Below, one piece after another: positions 1 through 5,241 of a stretch of 17,097 nucleotides of DNA. Each line of letters opens with the position of its first letter. The stretch's first letter is position 1. The notes under the pieces are model-generated. The model ran no database searches. It was not told where the DNA came from and was given only the letters and a program-made list of their open reading frames with translations. This DNA is from an uncultured Mycoplasmatota bacterium (lineage in GTDB: Bacteria; Bacillota_I; Bacilli_A; RF39; UBA660), in NCBI GenBank assembly GCA_946007485.1, contig CAMGAM010000013.1:1-17097 (forward strand), given 5' to 3'. Position numbers and translations under genes: made by a program.

Positions 1-318
1 TCTGAAAAAAATACGTATAAGAAGAATAGGATAGTAGGATATCAAGAATTATGTGATTTATATATGCAATGGAGAAATGGTAAAAAATATGATGAAACAT
101 CAAAAAGAGAGCGAAAATATTTAACTGATAAAATGCGTTATGATGTATTACAAAGAGATGATTTTAAATGTCAAAAGTGCGGTATTTCTGCTAAAGACGG
201 GGCTAAATTACATGTTGATCATATAATTCCTGTTTCAAAAGGTGGTATAACTACTTTAAGTAATTTACAAACATTATGTGATAGATGTAATTTAGGTAAA
301 AGCGATAAAGAGAATTAA
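1..318 (+). CDS. HNH endonuclease, C-terminal part (5' end outside window)
   Basis: The frame is open from the first base of the window through the first internal ATG (position 64) to a TAA at 316-318, so this is probably the C-terminal 105 residues of a longer protein rather than a complete 84-residue one. It carries a treble-clef HNH fold: CQKCG (first zinc Cys pair), then HVDHIIPVSKGG (HNH core with the catalytic His), then LSNLQTLCDRCNLGKS (Asn and second Cys pair). Enzymes of this family make metal-dependent cuts in DNA and occur in phages, restriction systems and mobile elements. The N-terminal half that would define specificity is missing. It is followed directly by a terminator and then the ssrA-end array, so it may be cargo or a remnant of an island. 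Confidence 0.85.
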   Translation, partial: SEKNTYKKNRIVGYQELCDLYMQWRNGKKYDETSKRERKYLTDKMRYDVLQRDDFKCQKCGISAKDGAKLHVDHIIPVSKGGITTLSNLQTLCDRCNLGKSDKEN

Positions 319-324
319 TTATAA

Positions 325-374
325 AAAGAAGCATAGATTGCTAATATATTGAATAATATATCTATGCTTTTTTT
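325..374 (+). terminator. Rho-independent terminator after the HNH gene
   Basis: A 10-bp stem, AAGCATAGAT (329-338) with ATCTATGCTT (360-369), closes an AT-rich loop and is followed by a run of T. It starts about 10 bases after the HNH stop codon. Confidence 0.8.
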
Positions 375-478
375 ATGTTCTAGATGCTTTATATACTATT
401 TACATAAAAAGACATAAATATTCAAAATTATACTGGACTTTCATAAATTATTGTGGTGTGTTGGGTTCGACTTCCACT

Positions 479-511
479 AGAGGGGAGCTGATGGGAATTG
501 AACCCCATGTT
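479..511 (-). repeat. Decayed ssrA 3'-end-like sequence, copy A1
   Basis: GGGGAGCTGATGGGAATTGA and the following ACCCCATGTT match the plus-strand view of the tmRNA T-arm and acceptor region (3411-3442) with scattered substitutions. The GGGTTCGACT just before it also matches the left flank of the real ssrA end. It no longer has a usable acceptor and CCA. Confidence 0.7.
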
Positions 512-520
512 AAATAAAAA

Positions 521-544
521 CAAACATTTTTAATAAAATGTTTG
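521..544 (-). terminator. Inverted repeat, possible minus-strand terminator
   Basis: CAAACATTTT (521-530) pairs with AAAATGTTTG (535-544), a 10-bp stem with a 4-base loop. Read on the minus strand it is followed by a T-rich tract. It lies between ssrA-end copies A2 and A1. A weaker version lies at the matching place in block B. Confidence 0.45.
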
Positions 545-641
545 CGAAAAAAGACAAATAGTTAACACAGTTGGTTAGGGATGTATTTTGAGTATAAAAA
601 ACGAACCACCTTTCAACAGGGGGGTAGACTGTTTCCATCAA

Positions 642-676
642 TGGTGCAGCTGTGGGGATGTTCTCGAACCCCTTTA
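642..676 (-). repeat. Decayed ssrA 3'-end-like sequence, copy A2
   Basis: TGGTGCAGCTGTGGGGATG followed by TTCTCGAACCCCTTT corresponds to TGGTGGAGCTGAGGGGAAT and CGAACCCCTGTCC of the functional ssrA end, with a small insertion in the T-loop region. Left of it, AAAAAACGAACC...GGGGGGTA is a broken copy of the ssrA terminator. Its right flank (CCCTTTAATGCTTAA) resembles the right flank of copy M (CCCTTTGATGCCTTAA). Confidence 0.7.
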
Positions 677-822
677 ATGCTTAATATCATAGAAAATAAG
701 GGTTTTACTTAACAAAAATAGTATAATTATGTAAAAAAGATAAAATTAATATATTGATTTGATGAAAAAAATATATAAAAGAATAGAGTAAGTTTTATAT
801 TGTATATAAACCTACAAACAAT

Positions 823-914
823 CTCAAAAAATCCTCAAAAAAGTCTCAAATTAGACCACAATTTGTTTTATGAAATTCTCAGAATAATCTCAAAAAAATC
901 TCATAGTATTCTCA
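823..914 (+). promoter_or_regulatory. Array of CTCA motifs at 11-bp spacing
   Basis: CTCA, mostly followed by A-runs, begins at 823, 834, 845, 878, 889, 900 and 911, all exact multiples of 11. The two missing positions (856, 867) hold no clear copy. The array ends 20 bp before the -35 region of the 984 promoter. Tandem half-sites at 11-bp spacing are typical of OmpR/PhoB-family operators; which regulator binds here is unknown. Confidence 0.5.
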
Positions 915-930
915 AAACATTAATTTAATG

Positions 931-959
931 TTTAAAATACAAGGATTTCATGTTATAAT
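931..959 (+). promoter_or_regulatory. Promoter of the 984 membrane-protein gene
   Basis: TTTAAA (931-936), a 17-bp spacer, then TATAAT (954-959) with an upstream TG giving an extended -10. The same arrangement (TTCAAA, 17 bp, TATAAT) is at 2410-2438 in front of the paralogue, with conserved surroundings through the ribosome binding site. Confidence 0.65.
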
Positions 960-983
960 TGAAATGGAAGGAGTGAATAAAAA

Positions 984-1511
984 GTGGAGAAACAAAATAA
1001 CAATAAAGGAGTAATAGCATTACTGATTGTAATCATAATTATATTAGCTACATTATGTATATTATTTTCAACAGGGACTATTAATTTAAATGATAAGGAA
1101 GTAGTAAATGATAATTCGAATCAAAATGTCAATAATGAAATTGGGAATAACGTTATAAATAATGAACAATCAGAACAAAATAATACAATTTATGATGATG
1201 CTATTGCTGAGAATATATTAGGAACATATTACAATAGTGATGACAATAAAAATTATTTCACATTAAAAGTAAATGGTAAGGGTGATTATGCTAGTGTAGA
1301 TTGCAATACAGGCAATGTTATTTTAAAAGAGGAAGTTTCTTATAGAACAATTACAAATAATGATGCTATAATATTAGAAATTGATATTAATAATAACGGG
1401 GAATTTAATCGTAGTTTAATAGGCTCTAAATATGATGGTAGTAACTATAAATTTCGCTCAACTGTTCCTGGTTGCAATGATATGGAAAATACTTATTATA
1501 CAAAAAAATAA
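984..1511 (+). CDS. Small membrane-anchored protein, cassette copy 1 (unknown function)
   Basis: 175 residues starting at GTG, chosen because an AAGGAG ribosome binding site lies 10 bases upstream and the same GTG context is conserved in the paralogue at 2463. The N-terminus is a short polar segment and one hydrophobic helix (about residues 10-29), predicting an N-in, C-out single-pass anchor; there is no convincing lipobox. A linker rich in Asn, Gln and Glu (about 37-70) follows. The outer domain (about 75-175) begins ILGTYYNSDD and has two Cys (near residues 106 and 163) that could form a disulfide. The 5' region and anchor match the 2463 gene closely while the outer domains differ strongly. 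I do not recognise the family. Confidence 0.75.
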   Translation: MEKQNNNKGVIALLIVIIIILATLCILFSTGTINLNDKEVVNDNSNQNVNNEIGNNVINNEQSEQNNTIYDDAIAENILGTYYNSDDNKNYFTLKVNGKGDYASVDCNTGNVILKEEVSYRTITNNDAIILEIDINNNGEFNRSLIGSKYDGSNYKFRSTVPGCNDMENTYYTKK

Positions 1512-1517
1512 TATTTA

Positions 1518-1545
1518 TGGAGTACTAATAGTACTTCTTTTTTTG
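1518..1545 (+). terminator. Terminator after the 984 gene
   Basis: GGAGTACT (1519-1526) pairs with AGTACTTC (1530-1537, with a G-T pair) around a 3-base loop, followed by a T tract. Confidence 0.75.
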
Positions 1546-1581
1546 TTGGACTTTTCTAAATTTATGTGATATTGTTTGCTT

Positions 1582-1600
1582 GAAGTTAATGTATAACTTC
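1582..1600 (+). repeat. Inverted repeat abutting a perfect Shine-Dalgarno
   Basis: GAAGTT (1582-1587) and AACTTC (1595-1600) form a hairpin ending exactly where the AGGAGGTGAT at 1601-1610 begins, so it could affect ribosome access. A degraded version without the Shine-Dalgarno lies near 3101-3130, after the second cassette gene. Confidence 0.4.
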
Positions 1601-1614
1601 AGGAGGTGATTATA

Positions 1615-1923
1615 ATTCGTATAATTTTTGTAGAAAGATTGTTGTTTGATAAAGCGGTAAAAGAATTATTAAACAAGACATTTAAAAGTAGTGGAATAAA
1701 GATTACATATTATGATGGTTATATTGTGAAATTTGATAAGAGTAATATACATTCGATTACACCACATAGGATTGTATTCAGTAAAAATGATGAGAATTTA
1801 TTAGTTTTATATTATGATGAATATCATGAGGATATGGATTTGTTTTTTATAAATGGACAAAAGTATTCGTTGTTTGATGCTAAGAAGTATATTAGGAGTT
1901 ATTTTATTAAAAATAAACAATAA
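1615..1923 (+). CDS. Hypothetical protein of about 102 residues, unusual start
   Basis: The frame is open from GTG 1606, but that GTG lies inside AGGAGGTGAT, a full match to the 16S anti-Shine-Dalgarno, so it cannot be the start used with that site. At the right spacing, 8 bases after GGAGG, the in-frame codon is ATT (1615); ATA codons at 1612 and 1621 are alternatives, and the first later conventional start is TTG at 1639. I place the start at ATT 1615 with low confidence. The product is basic and rich in Ile, Tyr and Lys, with no clear membrane helix. I do not recognise it. It may be a decaying gene, since the second cassette has lost it. Confidence 0.5.
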   Translation: MRIIFVERLLFDKAVKELLNKTFKSSGIKITYYDGYIVKFDKSNIHSITPHRIVFSKNDENLLVLYYDEYHEDMDLFFINGQKYSLFDAKKYIRSYFIKNKQ

Positions 1924-1955
1924 CAAATTAACTTTTTGAGTGAGTTTGAGTATAA

Positions 1956-1980
1956 AAAAACTAGTACTTTTAGTACTAGG
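1956..1980 (-). terminator. Minus-strand terminator beside ssrA-end copy M
   Basis: CTAGTACTTTTAGTACTAG is a near-perfect inverted repeat; on the minus strand it is followed by a run of seven T and TATACTC. It lies about 11 bases past copy M, the same relation as the functional ssrA end (3411) to its terminator (3369-3398). Confidence 0.65.
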
Positions 1981-1990
1981 AAAATACAAC

Positions 1991-2024
1991 TTGGTGGGAC
2001 AGAGGGGAGACTACCAAATCCCTT
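1991..2024 (-). repeat. Decayed ssrA 3'-end-like sequence, copy M
   Basis: TTGGTGGGACAGAGGGGAGA followed by CTACCAAATCCCTTT resembles TTGGTGGAGCTGAGGGGAAT and CGAACCCCTGTCC of ssrA, with more substitutions than the other copies. It separates the first cassette (984 and 1615 genes) from the second (2463 gene). Confidence 0.55.
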
Positions 2025-2462
2025 TGATGCCTTAAAACCTTATATTTTAAGGGTATTGATGATAGTAATACGAGTATAATTATTATTTAATATTGTAGTT
2101 ATTTTTATTACTTAAATTATTTTGATAATTATATTAAGTATAGATCATAATGGTTAATGTTTTGTACTTGAAAGTGCAAAATTTCATATTAACCTATACT
2201 TCAACTTCAAATGAATAGTACAAACATACTTCAAATGAATTGCAAATCAACTGACAAAAAATAATACAAATATGGTTAACTTCAAATGCATATTGATTTT
2301 GTAATACTATATAAATTAAGGTTTTGGCTTTAAAAATAATGTGAATAATATATTTTGTGATTTAACTTATTGTTTATTATATTTCTCTAAAAAAAATATA
2401 ATCAAGATATTCAAAAAATGATAAATTAATGTTATAATTAAAATGAAAGGAGTGAATAAAAA
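2025..2462. other. Gene-free AT-rich leader of the second cassette
   Basis: No credible coding frame. CAAA-centred motifs recur at 11-13 bp intervals between 2205 and 2286 (for example CTTCAAATG at 2205, 2229 and 2280, with CAAA also near 2221, 2243, 2255 and 2267). This parallels the CTCA array in front of the first cassette but is less regular. The promoter at 2410-2438 completes the leader. Confidence 0.5.
2410..2438 (+). promoter_or_regulatory. Promoter of the 2463 membrane-protein gene
   Basis: TTCAAA (2410-2415), 17-bp spacer, TATAAT (2433-2438) with upstream TG. The segment from here through the AAAGGAG ribosome binding site is closely similar to 931-983. Confidence 0.65.
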
Positions 2463-3014
2463 GTGGAAAATCAAAAAAGTTATAAAGGAGTAATTGCGTT
2501 ATTAGTTGTAATTATAATTATATTGGCTACATTATGTATATTATTTGCTACTGGAACTATTAGTTTTAATACAAATAAAGTAAATGAAAATGGTACAAAT
2601 GAGAATATTAACGATAATAATCAAAATAATAATAATGATAATGATGATAATACTGTTTTGGATTTTAATACTATTTTAGAAAAAATAAATGGTGTTTGGG
2701 GTCATGGTTATTATATGATTTCAATTGATAAATCAACCAAACAATATTTACAAGGTCAGTATGGAACTGATGGTATTATATTTGGAACTATTACAGATAT
2801 AAATGAAGTTAGTAATAATAAATATGAGTTAGAAATATTTAGCAAAGGTTGTACTGGTAACAATTGTATGGAAGAAAAAGAAGATGAAATTAAAATTATT
2901 TCTATTGAAGTAGATACTGCTAGAAATATCATTATAAACAATAATAATGAGTATCAATTTATTACTAGTGATCATTCAGACAATAATACAATTAATGCAT
3001 TTTTTTATAAATAA
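2463..3014 (+). CDS. Small membrane-anchored protein, cassette copy 2 (unknown function)
   Basis: 183 residues from GTG, with AAAGGAG 10 bases upstream. The first 34 or so residues (KGVIALLVVIIIILATLCIL is the core of the anchor) are nearly identical to the product of the 984 gene. A linker of almost pure Asn, Asp and Glu (about 39-65) follows. The outer domain begins KINGVWGHGYYMISID and contains a GCTGNNC pair that could form a disulfide. The GVW... opening followed by alternating polar and hydrophobic strands suggests a small beta-rich domain; that is inference. Same anchor with a different outer domain points to a duplicated cassette whose exposed part has diverged or been exchanged. Confidence 0.75.
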   Translation: MENQKSYKGVIALLVVIIIILATLCILFATGTISFNTNKVNENGTNENINDNNQNNNNDNDDNTVLDFNTILEKINGVWGHGYYMISIDKSTKQYLQGQYGTDGIIFGTITDINEVSNNKYELEIFSKGCTGNNCMEEKEDEIKIISIEVDTARNIIINNNNEYQFITSDHSDNNTINAFFYK

Positions 3015-3035
3015 TTTAATTTTAAAGTATAATTT

Positions 3036-3065
3036 AAAGAGAATATAAAAATTTCTCTTTTTTTG
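3036..3065 (+). terminator. Terminator after the 2463 gene
   Basis: AAAGAGAA (3036-3043) pairs with TTCTCTTT (3053-3060), followed by a T tract. Confidence 0.75.
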
Positions 3066-3250
3066 TTAGATGCTTATAAAATCATATCATAATGTTATCT
3101 TAAAGTTAATATATAATTTCATAATTTCAGGTATTTGGATTTATAATGAAGTAAATAATCGTAAATAAGTAAAAAGTTGAAAGTCTTTTGTTTATTTTTA
3201 TACTAGACTTTCATAAATTATTGCGATATGTTGTGTTCTACTCCCATCAG

Positions 3251-3282
3251 TGGGGGAGTTGAGGGGATTCTAACCATATGTT
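3251..3282 (-). repeat. Decayed ssrA 3'-end-like sequence, copy B1
   Basis: TGGGGGAGTTGAGGGGATTC then TAACCATATGTTG matches TGGTGGAGCTGAGGGGAATC and GAACCCCTGTCC with a handful of changes, mostly in the T-arm. It lies 160 bp from the functional end, as A1 lies 163 bp from A2. Confidence 0.7.
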
Positions 3283-3368
3283 GAAAAAAAAACATTTTGT
3301 AGTTGAATGTTTGCTAAAATGTATAGAAAATTATCAAAGATGGTGGGAAATTGGGTTTTAGGGTATAA

Positions 3369-3398
3369 AAAAACGAACCTTTTTCAACAATGGGTTCG
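3369..3398 (-). terminator. ssrA terminator
   Basis: On the minus strand, CGAACC...GGTTCG (arms at 3393-3398 and 3374-3379, with extra pairing inside) is followed by seven T. It lies 13 bases past the tmRNA CCA end. Confidence 0.75.
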
Positions 3399-3410
3399 AC
3401 TAAATCAAAT

Positions 3411-3758
3411 TGGTGGAGCTGAGGGGAATCGAACCCCTGTCCAAAAATACTCATCAATATTTATCTACAGGTTTAGTTAATTTATGAGTTTTATAAATAT
3501 CTTACAAATTAACAAACTTAGGATATTTACTATTCTATTAGATTCGATGTATTTTATAGAAATGGAATACACTATAGCTTACTTTATTAACTTCTTTTAT
3601 TACTCGTAAGCTAAAGTAATAGAGAAGCCTGTGCCGCTATTTTAAGCGTATGCAACAGCTAAATTATTTCTGTTTCCAGTTATTTTTGTTTGTCTTTAAC
3701 GTAGACACTCGACCTGCAAAATAGAGCATTGTATTCCTGTCGAAGCCAAGACAGCCCC
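3411..3758 (-). ncRNA. ssrA: tmRNA (transfer-messenger RNA)
   Basis: About 348 nt with encoded CCA. The 5' GGGGCTG pairs over seven positions with CAGCTCC next to the A-CCA end, and the third pair is the G-U that alanyl-tRNA synthetase recognises. The T-arm (GGACAGGGGTTCGATTCCCC) and the 5' GGCTTCGACAGGAA of the D-loop analogue are typical. The tag frame follows ATAACT and reads GNRNNLAVAYA then TAA, complement of 3642-3677. The resume codon is therefore GGA (Gly), not the usual alanine codon, and the tag ends AVAYA instead of ALAA. tmRNA frees stalled ribosomes with SmpB and marks the products for proteolysis. Its 3' end is a well-known phage and island integration site, which fits the copies further left. 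Confidence 0.95.
3642..3677 (-). other. tmRNA tag reading frame, GNRNNLAVAYA
   Basis: Eleven codons plus TAA inside ssrA. The frame was chosen by the conserved AATAACTG sequence before the resume codon and because the other two frames do not give a tag ending in small hydrophobic residues. Confidence 0.8.
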
Positions 3759-3769
3759 ATGACATATAA

Positions 3770-3798
3770 ATTATACCATGGATAATTGAATGTGTCAA
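3770..3798 (-). promoter_or_regulatory. ssrA promoter
   Basis: Consensus TTGACA (complement of 3793-3798), 17-bp spacer, TATAAT (complement of 3770-3775). It places the transcript start a few bases before the mature 5' G at 3758. Confidence 0.9.
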
Positions 3799-3826
3799 AT
3801 AATTACACGGGATGGTATAGTTTGGA

Positions 3827-3832
3827 TATAAT
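3827..3832 (+). promoter_or_regulatory. -10 element of the small membrane-protein pair
   Basis: TATAAT 20 bases before the 3852 start codon; a poor TTACAC (3803-3808) is the only -35 candidate. The promoter is divergent from that of ssrA. Confidence 0.4.
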
Positions 3833-3851
3833 ATAGTGGGGGAGGTATATA

Positions 3852-4064
3852 ATGAATAGTGATATTTTAGTAGCATTACTTGCTTTGATAGGGACAATGT
3901 TTGGTTCTTTAGTGGGTGCTTATTCAACAAATAAACTTTTAAGTTATCGAATTGGTTTACTTGAAGATAAAGTTAATAAGCTTAATAAAATATTTGAGAG
4001 AATGACGGTGGCAGAACTTAAGATTAAAGATATTGATCAATATGTACGTGATAATTATGAATAG
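3852..4064 (+). CDS. Small membrane protein with coiled coil, holin-accessory-like
   Basis: 70 residues from ATG with a strong GGGGGAGG site. One N-terminal membrane helix (about residues 4-24, containing a GTMFGSLVGAY small-residue face) is followed by a short amphipathic helix with heptad-like spacing (about 28-65, IGLLEDKVNKLNKIFERMTV). Its stop overlaps the start of the next gene (ATGAATAG), so the two are translationally coupled. A TM-plus-coil protein next to a second small hydrophobic protein is a common arrangement in phage lysis modules (XhlA/holin type), but no endolysin is adjacent and I cannot name the family. Confidence 0.7.
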   Translation: MNSDILVALLALIGTMFGSLVGAYSTNKLLSYRIGLLEDKVNKLNKIFERMTVAELKIKDIDQYVRDNYE

Positions 4065-4371
4065 TGAACTATTACTTGATATGATATATGTATCTACAAT
4101 TGCTAGTATTATATCATCACAAGCTATTCAAAAGATAAAAGGTACTTTGAATTTTGGTAAAATTGGTAATAGTATTATATCAATTTTTTTATCAACATCG
4201 ATTGGGATATGTTATGCATTGTGTTTTTATACTTCTAATTTATTATATGCAATTTGGATAGGTTTATTTACTTTAATAGGAGCAGAGGGATTATATAAGA
4301 CGTTCAACGGTTTTTTTGGATTAGAATCAAAAAGTAAAACAAATGGTGCTGAGGTGGAGAAAAACAAATAA
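4057..4371 (+). CDS. Small three-helix membrane protein, holin-like
   Basis: 104 residues from ATG 4057, chosen over the upstream in-frame TTG (4033) because it gives the typical 8-bp overlap with the preceding gene and keeps a normal N-terminus (MNSELLLDMIYV). Hydrophobic segments lie at about residues 6-26, 41-60 and 63-85, ending in a charged tail (SKSKTNGAEVEKNK). Size, helix number and charged tail fit phage holins. Sequence alone does not exclude another small membrane protein. No endolysin or other phage gene lies nearby; the closest mobile feature is the ssrA-end array on the other side of ssrA. Confidence 0.65.
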   Translation: MNSELLLDMIYVSTIASIISSQAIQKIKGTLNFGKIGNSIISIFLSTSIGICYALCFYTSNLLYAIWIGLFTLIGAEGLYKTFNGFFGLESKSKTNGAEVEKNK

Positions 4372-4405
4372 AAAAGAAAGACTACATTTAGTAGTTTTTT
4401 CTTTT
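4372..4405. terminator. Bidirectional terminator between convergent genes
   Basis: AAAAGAAAGACTAC pairs imperfectly with GTAGTTTTTTCTTTT around ATTTA. T-rich on the right and A-rich on the left, it can serve both the 4057 gene and the minus-strand gene ending at 4404. Confidence 0.7.
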
Positions 4406-5168
4406 ACCTTCTTTGACCTTTTTTTGGCTTTTCAAAGACTGATAGAACATCAAAATCATTTGATGATTTATCTTTTTCTTCATTTTCTGCTTGATAATCT
4501 AATGGAATATCTAATGGAGAAGTAGATTTATCCTTATAATAACTATAACTTTTAGTATCTTTTTTTGATTCTTCATTTTCTAGTTGTAATGGTAGTGATA
4601 TATCAGGTAATGATGTGGATTTATTTTGATTATGATTATATGTTGTTTGGTTATTTTTTGTAGCAACTAGTTTATTTTGGTCTGCGTTAATATCTTCCAA
4701 TAGTTTTTTGTTTATTTTTGTTATATCAGATAAATTTAAATTTGTTTTTTTAATTTTATTATTTAAGTTAAAAGCATTGATAGCAGTACATGCTGTTACT
4801 ATTAAATAAAATAATGGAAGATTTGCACTAGGACCTAAAACAAGTGCAAAAATAATAAGAGCCAAGGTAGCAATAATACTTATAATCATATTTTTTTGAT
4901 ATTTTTTTATTTGATAATTAGAATATTTTATTTGATAATTTAGTGATGTAGTAATTAAATTGGATAGTTCATCATTATCAACATCACTAAAAGTATATTT
5001 ATGTGTTCGATTTTGGCAACTTTTAGATGGATTAGGATATTTCCTTTTAAATTGATTAAAAATCTCTTCTATTTTATCTTCTGGTAGTTTGATTATATTA
5101 TTATTGATAGTACAATTCTTAATGTTTCCAATATCATCAGTTATAAAAGTTAATTCTATATTTTTCAT
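4404..5168 (-). CDS. Two-helix membrane protein with repeated tail (unknown function)
   Basis: 254 residues from ATG with AGAGG upstream. Residues 1-90 form a soluble domain (MKNIELTFITDD...), then two adjacent membrane helices at about 94-112 and 117-133 form a hairpin, so both ends lie on the same side, most likely the cytoplasm. The tail is hydrophilic and holds two copies of an 18-residue motif: KSTSLPDISLPLQLENEE (183-200) and KSTSPLDIPLDYQAENEE (214-231). The C-terminus is very basic (KPKKGQRR). It follows the two-component operon after a terminator and has its own extended -10. I do not recognise the family. Confidence 0.75.
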   Translation of the reverse strand: MKNIELTFITDDIGNIKNCTINNNIIKLPEDKIEEIFNQFKRKYPNPSKSCQNRTHKYTFSDVDNDELSNLITTSLNYQIKYSNYQIKKYQKNMIISIIATLALIIFALVLGPSANLPLFYLIVTACTAINAFNLNNKIKKTNLNLSDITKINKKLLEDINADQNKLVATKNNQTTYNHNQNKSTSLPDISLPLQLENEESKKDTKSYSYYKDKSTSPLDIPLDYQAENEEKDKSSNDFDVLSVFEKPKKGQRR

Positions 5169-5187
5169 ATGTTTACCTCTTTCTGAG

Positions 5188-5193
5188 ATTATA
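5188..5193 (-). promoter_or_regulatory. Extended -10 of the 5168 gene
   Basis: On the minus strand TGATATAAT, 20 bases before the start codon; no good -35. Confidence 0.5.
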
Positions 5194-5208
5194 TCATAAA
5201 TAGAAAGA

Positions 5209-5241
5209 AAAATAAAGAGCTCTAATAAAACTCTTTATTTT
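5209..5241 (-). terminator. Terminator of the two-component operon
   Basis: AAAATAAAGAG (5209-5219) and CTCTTTATTTT (5231-5241) form an 11-bp stem with an 11-base loop. The stem includes the histidine kinase stop codon and is T-rich on its minus-strand 3' side. Confidence 0.75.

Larger units (their letters stand above)
429..676. repeat. Direct repeat block A (partner at 3199-3445)
   Basis: This block aligns along its length with 3199-3445 at an offset of about 2770 bp. Shared landmarks are TATACT, GACTTTCATAAATTATTG, a G/T-rich segment, a first ssrA-end-like sequence, an AACATT...AATGTTTG inverted repeat, TATAAAAAACGAACC and a second ssrA-end-like sequence. In copy B that last sequence is the functional ssrA 3' end. 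Similarity is clear but imperfect, so the duplication is old. Confidence 0.75.
375..983. other. Gene-free stretch with two decayed ssrA ends and a phased-repeat promoter region
   Basis: No convincing reading frame. From left to right it holds: a block (429-676) that lines up almost without gaps with 3199-3445 next to the real ssrA end; two ssrA 3'-end-like copies (479-511 and 642-676); a perfect inverted repeat at 521-544; a stretch of AT-rich DNA; an array of CTCA motifs at 11-bp spacing (823-914); and the promoter of the gene at 984. Confidence 0.7.
3199..3445. repeat. Direct repeat block B (partner at 429-676), includes the functional ssrA end
   Basis: Nearly collinear with 429-676. It contains ssrA-end copy B1 (3251-3282), a weak AACATT...AATGTTT inverted repeat, the ssrA terminator and the real ssrA 3' end. 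Confidence 0.75.

Noticed and set aside
642..676. tRNA-like or second tmRNA gene at the ssrA-end copies
   Set aside because: Only the T-arm and acceptor half is present; no matching 5' acceptor strand, anticodon arm or tag region nearby.
823..914. CTCA array as a CRISPR array
   Set aside because: Units are only 11 bp with no spacer-sized intervals and no cas genes.
3664..3930. 88-codon minus-strand frame across the ssrA 5' end
   Set aside because: It reads through the tmRNA 5' domain and the ssrA promoter; the RNA gene explains the sequence.
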